Shown here: positions 1 to 7,449 of the stretch, in pieces
Position numbering within the stretch: position 1 is the first letter of the stretch
Layout: the number at the start of each line of letters is the position of its first letter
Assembly (NCBI GenBank): GCA_027297485.1
Contig: JAPUHZ010000119.1
Coordinates: 1 to 18,467 of the forward strand
DNA from: Deltaproteobacteria bacterium
Lineage (GTDB): Bacteria > Desulfobacterota_B > Binatia > UBA9968
DNA length: 18,467 nucleotides
Direction of reading: 5' to 3'
Made by a program: the position numbers and the translations under genes
The notes under the pieces: model-generated
Seen by the model: the letters and a program-made list of their open reading frames with translations, nothing else
Databases searched by the model: none
Told to the model about the DNA's origin: nothing

Positions 1-50
1 GTTTTATTTGTCTGGAACTGCACAAGATCTGAGAAGGGAGAAGAGGGAAA

Positions 51-2807
51 ATGGCCAGCATGGAGTCGACGGAGACGGGAGAGGCGATGGCTAAGGCAAA
101 CCCAGGTGTTAGCGAAGGGCTTAAACTGGAACGTTATTTCACCCGTGCGGGAATAAGCTCGTATGATGAAACTGAGTGGGAAATCCGTGCGGCAACGATT
201 GTTGATGACAAAGGGAAAGTGGTCTTTGAGCAACGCCATGTGGAGATCCCTAAGTCATGGTCTCAGATGGCCACCAATGTGGTGGTCTCTAAATATTTTC
301 GTGGTCCTTTGGGTAGCCCTCAGAGAGAACGTAGCGTGCGCCAACTGCTGGACCGTGTGGTCAATACGCTGACCGCATGGGGTAGGGCCGGCGGTTACTT
401 TGCCAGCGAGGGGGATGCTCAAATCTTCTCCGATGAGTTGACCCATATCCTTCTCCATCAAAAGGGCTGCTTTAATAGCCCGGTCTGGTTTAACTGTGGG
501 ATCGAGGAGAGACCCCAGTGTTCCGCCTGCTTTATCCTCTCAGTGGACGATACGATGGAGTCTATCCTCCATTGGTACTACAAGGAAGGGATGATCTTTA
601 AGGGAGGCTCTGGGTCTGGAGTGAACCTCTCCAAGATCCGTTCCTTCAGAGAGCAACTGGCGGGTGGCGGCACTGCCTCCGGTCCAGTCTCTTTTATGAA
701 GGCGGCGGATGCCTCGGCCGGGGTCATCAAGTCCGGGGGGAAGACCCGACGCGCTGCGAAGATGGTAATTCTCGACGTTGGCCACCCGGATATCGTGGAG
801 TTCATCAAGTGCAAGGTGGAGGAAGAAAAGAAGGCGTGGGCTCTCATAGAGGCGGGTTATGATTCCAGCCTGGACGGGGCGGCCTACGGGAGTGTCTTTT
901 TCCAAAATGCCAACAACTCGGTTCGGGTATCCGATGAGTTTATGCAATGCGTGGTTGAAGACCGGGAGTGGAAGACACGCTATGTCACTACCGGGGAGGT
1001 CTGTGAAACCTATAAGGCACGGGATCTGCTCCGTATGATTGCTGAGGGGACCCACCAATGCGGGGACCCCGGGATGCAGTTTGACACCACCATCAACGAC
1101 TGGCACACCTGCTCTAACACAGGGCGCATCAACGCCTCCAACCCTTGCTCCGAATACATGCATCTGGACAACTCGGCTTGCAACCTGGCTTCGTTAAACC
1201 TGCTTAAGTTCCTCCGCGACGATGGGGTCTTCGATGTAGAGGCCTTCCGCCGTGCCGTAGATATCATGATCCTGGCCCAGGACATCATGGTGGACAATGC
1301 CTCCTATCCTACGCCCGAGATTACGGCCAATGCCCACGCCTTCCGTGAATTGGGTTTAGGATATGCCAATCTCGGCGCCCTGCTCATGTCTTTGGGCATT
1401 CCCTATGATTCGGATGCCGGTAGGGGCTATGCGGCTGCGATCACGGCCCTTATGTCCGGGGAGGGCTATCTCCAATCCGCTCACATAGCTGTAGGGGCCG
1501 GGCCCTTTGCCGGATTTCCCGTTAACCGGGAGCCGATGATTAAAGCGCTGAACAAACATCGATCCCAGGCGTACAAAATTCCTCCTTCTCATGTGCCCTT
1601 GGATCTCCTTACTGCTGCCAGAGGGGTCTGGGACCTCGCCTGTAACGAGGGGGAGAAGTATGGAGTGAGGAACTCCCAGATATCGGTCCTGGCCCCAACC
1701 GGGACGATCGCCTTCATGATGGACTGCGATACGACCGGCATCGAGCCGGATATCGCTCTCATCAAGTACAAGAAGCTAGTGGGAGGTGGTCTCTTAAAGA
1801 TCGTTAACAACACGGTTCCGCGCGCCTTGAAAAGGCTCGGTTATGACTTAAAGCAGATTCAGGACATTGTAGAGCACATCGATGAGCATGAGACCATCGA
1901 GGGTGCGCCCTATCTCAAGGATGAAGATCTCCCGGTCTTTGACTGCGCCTTCAAGCCGGCCAGTGGGAGCCGTTCGATCCACTACCTGGGCCACCTAAAG
2001 ATGATGGGAGCCGCTCAGCCCTTTATATCCGGCGCGATCTCTAAGACCATCAACATGCCCAGTCGTGTGACCGTAGAAGAGATCATGGAGGCCTACATTG
2101 AGGCCTGGAAACTGGGACTCAAGGCCGTGGCGATCTACCGGGATGGTTCCAAGCGAACCCAGCCACTCAATACCTCAAAGGAGGAAAGTAAACCAGCAAA
2201 GGTGGAGACAAGTGAGCCCCGTCCTTTCAGGCGCAAGCTCCCTGACGAGAGAAGATCGATCACCCACAAGTTCGATATCGCCGGCCATGAGGGTTACATA
2301 ACGGTAGGGATGTATGAAGATGGTCAGCCAGGTGAGATCTTCATAACTATGTCCAAGGAGGGTTCCACGATATCGGGGCTTATGGATTCTTTTGCCACAG
2401 CGATCTCAATGGCCCTTCAGTATGGCGTGCCTTTGAGGGTCCTGGTGGACAAGTTCAGCCATATGCGCTTCGAGCCTTCGGGCTTCACTAAAAATCCGAA
2501 TATTCCCATTGCGAAGTCAATTATGGACTATATCTTTCGCTGGCTCGCCATTAAATTTTTAGATGGGCAGGCGCAGCAGGAAGTCGGAATCGTTAAGAGC
2601 AAACGTGAGGAAGGCGCTGTCACCAAGAAGATCGTCCAGCATACTCCGCAGGCTCCGCGCGGTGGGGCTCCTGTAGTGACGATTAGCAGCATTACAAGCC
2701 TCTACCAGCAAGATGCCCCATCCTGCCCCGATTGCGGAGCCATCATGATCCGTAGTGGCGCCTGTTACAAGTGTATGAACTGTGGTGCTGTGAGCGGTTG
2801 CTCATAA
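51..2807 (+). CDS. nrdJ: Vitamin B12-dependent (class II) ribonucleoside-diphosphate reductase
   Basis: Reduces ribonucleotides to deoxyribonucleotides in the cytoplasm with an adenosylcobalamin-generated thiyl radical, so it needs neither an oxygen-made tyrosyl radical nor a glycyl radical. The 918-residue protein has the expected parts. C160 (in CSACF) and C377 (in SACNLASLN) match the active-site redox pair. C366 and E368 in NPCSEY match the thiyl-radical cysteine and its glutamate. A PTGTI phosphate-binding motif lies near 549-553. A TSCPD-type domain follows at about 739-838, and a cysteine-rich tail (CPDC, CYKCMNC, final SGC) serves as zinc ribbon and shuttle cysteines. The ATG at 51 has GGGAG at 36-40 and GAGGG at 43-47. 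In-frame ATGs at 60 and 87 are possible, since the first 20 or so residues are low-complexity. Only 50 bp of leader are visible, so a cobalamin riboswitch cannot be assessed. Family assignment is very secure. Confidence 0.97.
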   Translation: MASMESTETGEAMAKANPGVSEGLKLERYFTRAGISSYDETEWEIRAATIVDDKGKVVFEQRHVEIPKSWSQMATNVVVSKYFRGPLGSPQRERSVRQLLDRVVNTLTAWGRAGGYFASEGDAQIFSDELTHILLHQKGCFNSPVWFNCGIEERPQCSACFILSVDDTMESILHWYYKEGMIFKGGSGSGVNLSKIRSFREQLAGGGTASGPVSFMKAADASAGVIKSGGKTRRAAKMVILDVGHPDIVEFIKCKVEEEKKAWALIEAGYDSSLDGAAYGSVFFQNANNSVRVSDEFMQCVVEDREWKTRYVTTGEVCETYKARDLLRMIAEGTHQCGDPGMQFDTTINDWHTCSNTGRINASNPCSEYMHLDNSACNLASLNLLKFLRDDGVFDVEAFRRAVDIMILAQDIMVDNASYPTPEITANAHAFRELGLGYANLGALLMSLGIPYDSDAGRGYAAAITALMSGEGYLQSAHIAVGAGPFAGFPVNREPMIKALNKHRSQAYKIPPSHVPLDLLTAARGVWDLACNEGEKYGVRNSQISVLAPTGTIAFMMDCDTTGIEPDIALIKYKKLVGGGLLKIVNNTVPRALKRLGYDLKQIQDIVEHIDEHETIEGAPYLKDEDLPVFDCAFKPASGSRSIHYLGHLKMMGAAQPFISGAISKTINMPSRVTVEEIMEAYIEAWKLGLKAVAIYRDGSKRTQPLNTSKEESKPAKVETSEPRPFRRKLPDERRSITHKFDIAGHEGYITVGMYEDGQPGEIFITMSKEGSTISGLMDSFATAISMALQYGVPLRVLVDKFSHMRFEPSGFTKNPNIPIAKSIMDYIFRWLAIKFLDGQAQQEVGIVKSKREEGAVTKKIVQHTPQAPRGGAPVVTISSITSLYQQDAPSCPDCGAIMIRSGACYKCMNCGAVSGCS

Positions 2808-2819
2808 TCAGCCCATTTT

Positions 2820-2831
2820 GAGTTTAAACTC
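2820..2831. repeat. 12-bp perfect palindrome between nrdJ and the small ORF
   Basis: GAGTTTAAACTC reads the same on both strands. It begins 12 nt after the nrdJ stop and ends just before the ribosome-binding site of the next small ORF. It has no loop, so it would make a poor RNA hairpin. A dimeric DNA-binding protein site or chance are the alternatives. Confidence 0.3.
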
Positions 2832-2845
2832 TTGAGGAGGCCCTA

Positions 2846-2998
2846 GTGAATGCAAAGGGGAATATCATCGGAGATGAGGGTCCAGGGTCGGAGAAAGAGG
2901 AAGAGTCAGAGGAAAAAACCGCGCGGATTATCCTTCCCTTGGAGACGTTTCTCAAGAAGGTAAAAAAAGAGACCCTGTACGATTGGCTTCATAGCTGA
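2846..2998 (+). CDS. Small hypothetical protein, 50 aa, downstream of nrdJ
   Basis: A 50-codon ORF starting with GTG that I do not recognise. Support comes from a strong Shine-Dalgarno (GAGGAGG, 2834-2840) five bases before the GTG, the short gap after nrdJ, and a stop only five bases before the ATG of the HNH gene. The product has two parts. Residues 10-24 are very acidic and glycine/glutamate/lysine-rich, probably disordered. Residues 26-50 are a basic, hydrophobic segment (ARIILPLETFLKKVKKETLY...) that could form one amphipathic helix. There is no signal peptide, membrane span or cysteine. Layout suggests translation coupled to both neighbours. Possible roles, such as a partner of NrdJ or of the HNH protein, are guesses. 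Confidence 0.6.
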   Translation: MNAKGNIIGDEGPGSEKEEESEEKTARIILPLETFLKKVKKETLYDWLHS

Positions 2999-3003
2999 GG
3001 TTG

Positions 3004-3333
3004 ATGGGAGAGGTTAAATCTTTCTGCGCATGGTCCTATCTTGCCGCTAAGGTCTGTACGTACTGTAGCAGGCGGCTCTCCTTTTTTGGCGGCAGATCCG
3101 ATTCCAAGGTGAAGGATCATATAGTGCCCCTTTCGAGGGGTGGGGAGGATATCCCCGTAAATATTGTCGCCTGTTGCAAGGAGTGCCATCTTCTAAAAGG
3201 GGACTATCTCAATGATGTCTTCTTTCCTCTCTTGCTGGACCGGCCTCGGTTGGTCGCCGATATCCGGCGATACCTTAAGGAGGTCAGGCAGGTCATAGGC
3301 GTCCGTAGCTCGATCAGCGATCTTCCCAGATAA
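3004..3333 (+). CDS. Small HNH endonuclease-like protein
   Basis: About 109 residues with the layout of a single-domain HNH protein. Counting from the ATG at 3004, it has a CxxC pair (C18, C21), the DHIVPLSRGG stretch (D38, H39) that carries the metal-binding and catalytic histidine, an asparagine in VNIVACC (N53), and a second pair in CKECH (C58, C61). The four cysteines probably bind a structural zinc, and DH plus N form the beta-beta-alpha metal nuclease core. Free-standing HNH proteins of this size occur widely and cut DNA with varying specificity, so the target is unknown. The ATG at 3004 is preferred because GAGG (2997-3000) ends three bases before it; the TTG at 3001 would have no spacing. 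It follows the 50-aa ORF by 5 bp and precedes the methyltransferase by 14 bp. Confidence 0.85.
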   Translation: MGEVKSFCAWSYLAAKVCTYCSRRLSFFGGRSDSKVKDHIVPLSRGGEDIPVNIVACCKECHLLKGDYLNDVFFPLLLDRPRLVADIRRYLKEVRQVIGVRSSISDLPR

Positions 3334-3347
3334 GGGATCAAACATCC

Positions 3348-4139
3348 GTGTGGAATTCCCACCAAGGACGTATCAAGAGAATCGTTCAGCGGGAGTTCAG
3401 GAAGCAGGCGGAAGAGTTTTCCCGTTCACAGGAGATGCGGGAGAAGGGTGGGCTTAGGATTCTCCCGCGCCTAGCACAGGTCAAACCAACCCACCGTGTG
3501 CTCGATGTCGCCTGCGGTCCGGGTTTTGTCGCGTTGGAATTTGCCAAGCACTCTCGTGAGGTCGTGGGAGTTGATCTGACGGGAGAAATGATTAAAAAGG
3601 CACGTGCCTTGGCTCGGCAGGAGAAAGTCCGGAACGTTACATTTCGTTGCGCTGATGTCAATCACCTTCCTTTTTCCCCAGCAAGCTTCGATCGAGTGAT
3701 TACACGCGCCTCGTTTCACCACTTCCGGGAGCCGGAAAGGGCCCTAAGGGAGATGGTACGGGTGCTGGAGAAAAAGGGGAAAATTTTGATTTCAGACAAT
3801 ACTTCTAAGGACGATCCAGCCAAAGGGGACAACCATAACTTGATTGAGAGGCTACGCGATCCTTCTCACGTAGAGATGCTGCCTCCAAAACAATGGCGCG
3901 CCTTGTTTAAAGCCTGCGGACTTAAAGTTTTGTATCGGAGAAAGCTGGTGCAGCAGAGAAACGTGGAGGATTGGATGCGCCTCAGTCGGACTCCGACACC
4001 GGTCAAAAAGAAGATCAGGCGGCTTTTATTGAGATCGATTTCAGGAGACCGTACCGGCCAGAATGTCCGTCTGTCCAACGGGGAAATAGTCTTTGATATG
4101 AACTATATGATCTTTGTTTTGGCTCGGACTAAGGAGTGA
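3348..4139 (+). CDS. Class I SAM-dependent methyltransferase (UbiE/Methyltransf_11 type)
   Basis: A 263-residue cytoplasmic methyltransferase. Motif I is VLDVACGPGF (51-60), the SAM-binding glycine loop. An acidic residue after strand 2 (VVGVDLT, about 72-78) should hold the ribose, and CADVNHLPF (101-109) is the adenine-contacting segment. SFDRVITRASFHHF (113-126) and the LREMVRVLEKKGKILISD stretch (133-150) are typical of the UbiE/COQ5-like small-molecule group. The basic C-terminal third (KKKIRRLLLRS) is family-specific. GTG is the start, with AAGGGA (3332-3337) overlapping the HNH stop, which implies translational coupling. The substrate is not evident. Pairing with an HNH protein might suggest restriction-modification, but the DNA methyltransferase motif (N/D)PP(Y/F) is absent, so that reading is unlikely. 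Confidence 0.88.
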   Translation: MWNSHQGRIKRIVQREFRKQAEEFSRSQEMREKGGLRILPRLAQVKPTHRVLDVACGPGFVALEFAKHSREVVGVDLTGEMIKKARALARQEKVRNVTFRCADVNHLPFSPASFDRVITRASFHHFREPERALREMVRVLEKKGKILISDNTSKDDPAKGDNHNLIERLRDPSHVEMLPPKQWRALFKACGLKVLYRRKLVQQRNVEDWMRLSRTPTPVKKKIRRLLLRSISGDRTGQNVRLSNGEIVFDMNYMIFVLARTKE

Positions 4140-4191
4140 TTTTCCTCTCACCGTGATGATTCCTTGAGGAGGGGTCCAGAACGACTTTGGC

Positions 4192-4797
4192 CTATTTCTT
4201 CTCCAATACCAGAATCCCGTTTTTGGTATCGATATCCATGCGGAAATTACTTAAAAAATTGAGTCCTAAAAGTCCTGCGATACTGGGATCGGGAAAGACA
4301 TCGTGAATCGCCGCGGTGAGGTCCTTAACTTCCATTTTACCGACTGCTATGGAGTCAAGGCTTACCAAGGGGGCGAGGATAACCCCATTGGCGGTCTGGA
4401 AGCGAATCGTGGGGAGTTTCTTCTCTGTATCAATTCCTAGCTCCTTGGCCATGGCCTGGGAGATCATGGTATAAGTTGCCCCCGTATCTACGACAAAATT
4501 TGCCGACTTCTTTCCATTTACGATTGCCTGGACGATCACTACCTCACCATTCTTTTGAAAAGGTACCGATGCCCTGTCCGGAGAGAAAGGTTTTGACGAC
4601 ACCTGGCTACTCGGAGTTTCTCTTGTCTTTATCCGTGTAGCAGTGGCCCTGTGTTTTTCAGGGATATTGTGTGGGTTATCGGTAAAGTGGACCACGTCCT
4701 TTTCATCCAACCAGCGGAACATGTCGGCGGACAGGGAGAAAACCGGGAAGAACAGGAAACCCAGCAGAGTTAAAAGGGCACAGTGAAATTTCGTCAT
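4192..4797 (-). CDS. Secreted DUF4124 / retropepsin-like aspartic protease
   Basis: A 201-residue exported protein counted from the ATG at 4797. Residues 1-24 form a signal peptide (basic start, LLTLLGFLFF core, SLSA before the cut). DUF4124 follows (MFRWLDEKDVVHFTD, 26-40, then NPxxIP), then a Ser/Pro-rich linker. A retropepsin-like domain runs from about 85 to 200, with FVVDTGATYTMIS (D104-T105-G106) as catalytic loop, a flap region, and GLLGLNFLSNF near the end. Having one DTG per chain, it should dimerise to form the active site, probably in the periplasm or at the envelope. A second in-frame ATG lies at 4803. The frame stays open upstream into antisense rpsO, but that extension has no signal peptide logic. 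The GGAGGA at 4831-4836 serves a three-codon ORF better than this start. It converges on the methyltransferase gene. Confidence 0.88.
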   Translation of the reverse strand: MTKFHCALLTLLGFLFFPVFSLSADMFRWLDEKDVVHFTDNPHNIPEKHRATATRIKTRETPSSQVSSKPFSPDRASVPFQKNGEVVIVQAIVNGKKSANFVVDTGATYTMISQAMAKELGIDTEKKLPTIRFQTANGVILAPLVSLDSIAVGKMEVKDLTAAIHDVFPDPSIAGLLGLNFLSNFRMDIDTKNGILVLEKK

Positions 4798-4811
4798 AAC
4801 CATCGGATACG

Positions 4812-4823
4812 TTAATCTATCAT
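4812..4823 (-). other. Three-codon leader ORF (M-I-D-stop) upstream of the protease gene
   Basis: On the minus strand GGAGGA (4836-4831) is followed after seven bases by ATG ATA GAT TAA (4823-4812). The protease ATG lies 8 nt beyond at 4803, in another frame. The protease start itself has no purine-rich site at the usual distance. This could be a minimal ORF that loads ribosomes and feeds re-initiation at the protease start. It may also be chance. Confidence 0.3.
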
Positions 4824-4857
4824 AAAAAGGTCCTCCAGAAAAACGATTCTCTCCTGC

Positions 4858-4900
4858 TTTACAAGGCCCAGGTAGTGTGATAGAAAAATTATAATATAAT
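4858..4900 (+). promoter_or_regulatory. Probable promoter region of the rpsO-pnp operon (AT-rich)
   Basis: An AT-rich patch stands out in GC-rich sequence. TTTACA (4858-4863) is separated by 17 bp from TAGAAA (4881-4886). Two overlapping TATAAT hexamers lie at 4890-4895 and 4895-4900 without a good -35 at 17 bp. The reverse strand also reads TATAAT here, so the patch may serve the divergent protease gene too. Which hexamer is used cannot be told by eye. Confidence 0.45.
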
Positions 4901-4913
4901 AGGAAAGGAAAGA

Positions 4914-4947
4914 GAGAAGACAAACGGAGAAGACAAACGGAGAAGAG
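4914..4947 (+). repeat. 13-bp tandem repeat in the rpsO leader
   Basis: GAGAAGACAAACG occurs twice in perfect tandem (4914-4926 and 4927-4939), followed by a partial third copy GAGAAGAG (4940-4947). Each junction makes a GGAGA ribosome-binding-like motif, so the sequence just ahead of the rpsO coding start holds GGAGA at 4926-4930 and 4939-4943. The 13-bp unit is not a multiple of three. Confidence 0.85.
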
Positions 4948-5217
4948 ATAAGAATTGCTCAGCAGCAGAAGCGGGGGGTTATTGAGCAGTTCAGACTCCA
5001 TCAGACCGATACCGGCTCGCCAGAGGTGCAGGTTGCTCTCATCAGCCAACGCATTGGCTATCTCACAGAGCACTTCAAGGTTCATATTAAGGATCACCAC
5101 TCCCGCCGGGGCCTCCTGAAACTTGTAGGACAGAGGAGGAGGCTTCTCGATTATCTCAAGAAAAACGATTACAAGAGATATCAAAGTCTGATCCATCGAT
5201 TGGGATTAAGGAAGTAG
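4948..5217 (+). CDS. rpsO: 30S ribosomal protein S15 with apparent non-canonical start
   Basis: S15 binds the central domain of 16S rRNA, nucleates assembly of the small-subunit platform, and in several bacteria represses its own translation. The conserved core is clear: [30 protein letters not shown] and the [10 protein letters not shown] end. The frame has no ATG, GTG or TTG between the stop at 4900-4902 and the GTG inside that core (5017-5025 region), yet it encodes a good S15 N-terminus ([17 protein letters not shown]). Starting at ATA (4948) gives 89 residues, the usual family length, with I3, K8, V11-I12 and F15 where S15 proteins expect them; GGAG lies five bases upstream. ATT at 4954 (87 residues) is the alternative. 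A base error making ATG into ATA, or a lost G after the TTG at 4955, would also explain it. pnp follows by 70 bp. Confidence 0.9.
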   Translation: MRIAQQQKRGVIEQFRLHQTDTGSPEVQVALISQRIGYLTEHFKVHIKDHHSRRGLLKLVGQRRRLLDYLKKNDYKRYQSLIHRLGLRK

Positions 5218-5287
5218 TGGTTCCTTGGTGGATGTCCCTTCCCTTAATTTCTTCCGTTAGCCTCGTCTGGTTCTAAAGGGTTCGCAT

Positions 5288-7432
5288 ATGATAAAAACAA
5301 TTAATGTTGAGTACTACGGCCGTCCTCTATCCATAGAGGTTGGTAGAATGGCGAAGCAAGCCGATGGGGCTGCCCTGATCCGTTACGGAGAGACAGTTGT
5401 CCTGGTGACTGCAGTGGCAGCTAAAGAACTCAGGGGTGATACGGATTTTTTCCCCCTAACGGTGGATTACCAAGAGAAAACGTTTGCGGCGGGAAAGATC
5501 CCCGGTGGCTTTTTCAAAAGAGAAGGGCGTCCTTCGGAAAAGGAGATATTGACCTGCCGGTTGATTGACCGCTCAATCCGCCCGCTTTTTTCTGGCGGCC
5601 TGAGGTGCGAGACCCAGGTGATTGCCACGGTCCTCTCTGCGGACAAGGAAAACGATCCTGATGTTGTCGCTATGCTGGGGGCATCCGTCGCCCTAGAGGT
5701 TTCCGATATTCCCTTTAACGGACCTCTCGCAGGCGTCCGGGTGGGGAGGCTTCAAGGTCAGTGGATTATCAACCCGACTAAGAGTCAAATCCAAGATTGC
5801 GACATCGACATCTTTCTCTCGGGCAGCCGGGACAGCCTCCTCATGGTGGAAGGTGGGGCGCGGATGGTGCCGGAGGATGAGATCCTGGAGGGAATTTTCC
5901 GGGGGCATGAGGCGATCCAGCCTCTCTTGGATAGGCAAGAAGAGATCAAGCGGGAGATTGGTAAAGCTAAGCGTCCTGTCCCGACGCTGGATCGGGACAA
6001 CGGTCTGCTCCAAAGGGTGAGGGAGTTGGCGCAAGATAAAATCAGGGAAGCCATTGGGATCCCGGAGAAGCAGGAGCGATACAGACGCCTGGATGAGGTA
6101 AATACTGAGGTTCTTTCCCAGGCCATAATAGAGTACCCGGAAAAGGAAAAAGAGATTAAGGCTGTTTTTGAAGAGCTGAAGAGGGACTATTTCCGTCAGC
6201 TCATTGTACAGGAAAAACACCGGATTGACGGTCGGGGTCTAAGGGAGGTCCGTCCGATCACCTGTGAGGTCGGCATCCTTCCTCGTACCCATGGGTCGGC
6301 TCTCTTTACTCGGGGAGAGACACAGGCCTTGGTGGTTACCACTTTAGGAACCGCCTCAGACGAGCAAAGAGTCGACGCCCTAATTGGCGAGCATTACAAA
6401 AAGTTTATGCTCCATTACAACTTCCCCCCCTTTAGCGTAGGTGAGGTGAAATTTTTGCGTGGCCCGGGCCGGAGGGAAATTGGACATGGCGCCTTGGCTG
6501 AGCGAGCGCTCCTTCCCGTCCTCCCCGATGAGGAGCAGTTCCCCTATACCATTCGCATTGTTTCAGAGATCCTGGAGTCGAACGGTTCCACGTCGATGGC
6601 GACGGTCTGTGGTGCCTCACTCTCTTTAATGGATGCCGCTGTGCCCATCAGAGCCCCGGTGGCCGGTATTGCTATGGGTCTCATCAAGGAAGGGGATGAC
6701 GTGCGGGTTCTCTCCGACATCTTGGGAGATGAAGATCACTTGGGGGACATGGATTTTAAAGTCGCTGGGACCCCCCAGGGGATTACGGCCCTGCAAATGG
6801 ATATCAAAATCGGCGGGGTGACTCGGGAGGTCATGCAGGAAGCCCTCTATCAGGCGAGGGAGGGGAGGATAGGGATTCTCAAGGCGATGGAGGCAGCCAT
6901 TTCCAAGCCACGAGAAGATATCTCCGGCCATGCGCCTCGGATCATTATCCTGAAGGTCAAGCCGGAAAAAATTCGTGAGATTATTGGTCCGGGAGGCAAA
7001 GTCATCCGAGGTATTATTGAGGCGACTGGTGTCAAGATGGACGTGGAGGATGATGGAACTGTCACTATCGCTTCTAGCGATGAAGCTGCTTCTCGGAAGG
7101 CGGTGGAGATGGTTGAGAGGATTACGGCCGAACCGGAGATAGGGAAAATCTACAAGGGAACGGTCAGAAAAATTATGGACTTTGGCGCCTTCGTGGAGAT
7201 TTTCCCCGGCACCGATGGTCTCGTGCATATCTCGCAGCTGGCGCCCGAACGTGTGCGACAGGTTACCGATATATTGAGGGAGGGGGATGAAGTGCTGGTC
7301 AAAGTATTGGATATCGATCGACAGGGGAAAATCAGGCTCAGTCGAAAAGAGGCCCTTGCCGAGACAGGAAAGTCTCAACATCCGCGGGGCTCCAGAGTCC
7401 TTCCCGACAATTCACCCCGAGGGGATCCCTAA
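5288..7432 (+). CDS. pnp: Polyribonucleotide nucleotidyltransferase (PNPase)
   Basis: A trimeric 3'-to-5' phosphorolytic exoribonuclease that degrades mRNA and trims RNA ends, releasing nucleoside diphosphates. The 714 residues match full-length PNPase: a first RNase PH-like core (to about 140, with [21 protein letters not shown]), an all-helical linker, and a second RNase PH core (about 310-540). The second core has the acidic active-site stretch DMDFKVAG and QMDIKIGG near 485-505. A KH domain carries GPGG at 567-570. An S1 domain runs from about 618 to 690 ([23 protein letters not shown]). AAAGGG (5275-5280) lies seven bases before the ATG. The rpsO-pnp order is conserved widely. No strong hairpin is visible in the 70-bp gap, so processing or autoregulation there, as known in enterobacteria, is not supported. 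Confidence 0.98.
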   Translation: MIKTINVEYYGRPLSIEVGRMAKQADGAALIRYGETVVLVTAVAAKELRGDTDFFPLTVDYQEKTFAAGKIPGGFFKREGRPSEKEILTCRLIDRSIRPLFSGGLRCETQVIATVLSADKENDPDVVAMLGASVALEVSDIPFNGPLAGVRVGRLQGQWIINPTKSQIQDCDIDIFLSGSRDSLLMVEGGARMVPEDEILEGIFRGHEAIQPLLDRQEEIKREIGKAKRPVPTLDRDNGLLQRVRELAQDKIREAIGIPEKQERYRRLDEVNTEVLSQAIIEYPEKEKEIKAVFEELKRDYFRQLIVQEKHRIDGRGLREVRPITCEVGILPRTHGSALFTRGETQALVVTTLGTASDEQRVDALIGEHYKKFMLHYNFPPFSVGEVKFLRGPGRREIGHGALAERALLPVLPDEEQFPYTIRIVSEILESNGSTSMATVCGASLSLMDAAVPIRAPVAGIAMGLIKEGDDVRVLSDILGDEDHLGDMDFKVAGTPQGITALQMDIKIGGVTREVMQEALYQAREGRIGILKAMEAAISKPREDISGHAPRIIILKVKPEKIREIIGPGGKVIRGIIEATGVKMDVEDDGTVTIASSDEAASRKAVEMVERITAEPEIGKIYKGTVRKIMDFGAFVEIFPGTDGLVHISQLAPERVRQVTDILREGDEVLVKVLDIDRQGKIRLSRKEALAETGKSQHPRGSRVLPDNSPRGDP

Positions 7433-7449
7433 ACTTTTTTTTCCTCTCC

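Noticed and set aside
540..1163. 207-codon minus-strand frame inside nrdJ
   Set aside because: Antisense to strongly conserved nrdJ codons, no family resemblance, no ribosome-binding site; a shadow frame.
3001..4139. Restriction-modification pair (HNH plus methyltransferase)
   Set aside because: The methyltransferase has UbiE-like small-molecule motifs and no DPPY/NPPF or cytosine-methylase PC motif; no specificity domain is present.
4804..5196. N-terminal extension of the minus-strand protease frame to 334 residues
   Set aside because: It runs antisense through rpsO, and the signal peptide begins at 4797 or 4803, so the extension would bury it.
5026..5217. A 63-residue S15 starting at the internal ATG at 5026
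   Set aside because: The conserved DTGSPEVQ block and first helix are encoded upstream in the same frame; a start here would delete an essential part.
6626..7381. 251-codon minus-strand frame inside pnp
   Set aside because: Antisense to the KH and S1 domains of PNPase; composition is that of a reverse-complement shadow.
7415..7442. Terminator between pnp and the M16 gene (CCCCGAGGGG, GGGATCCC and a T8 run)
   Set aside because: The stems are only three or four base pairs with two- to four-base loops, partly inside pnp codons, and the next start is eight bases after the T-run.
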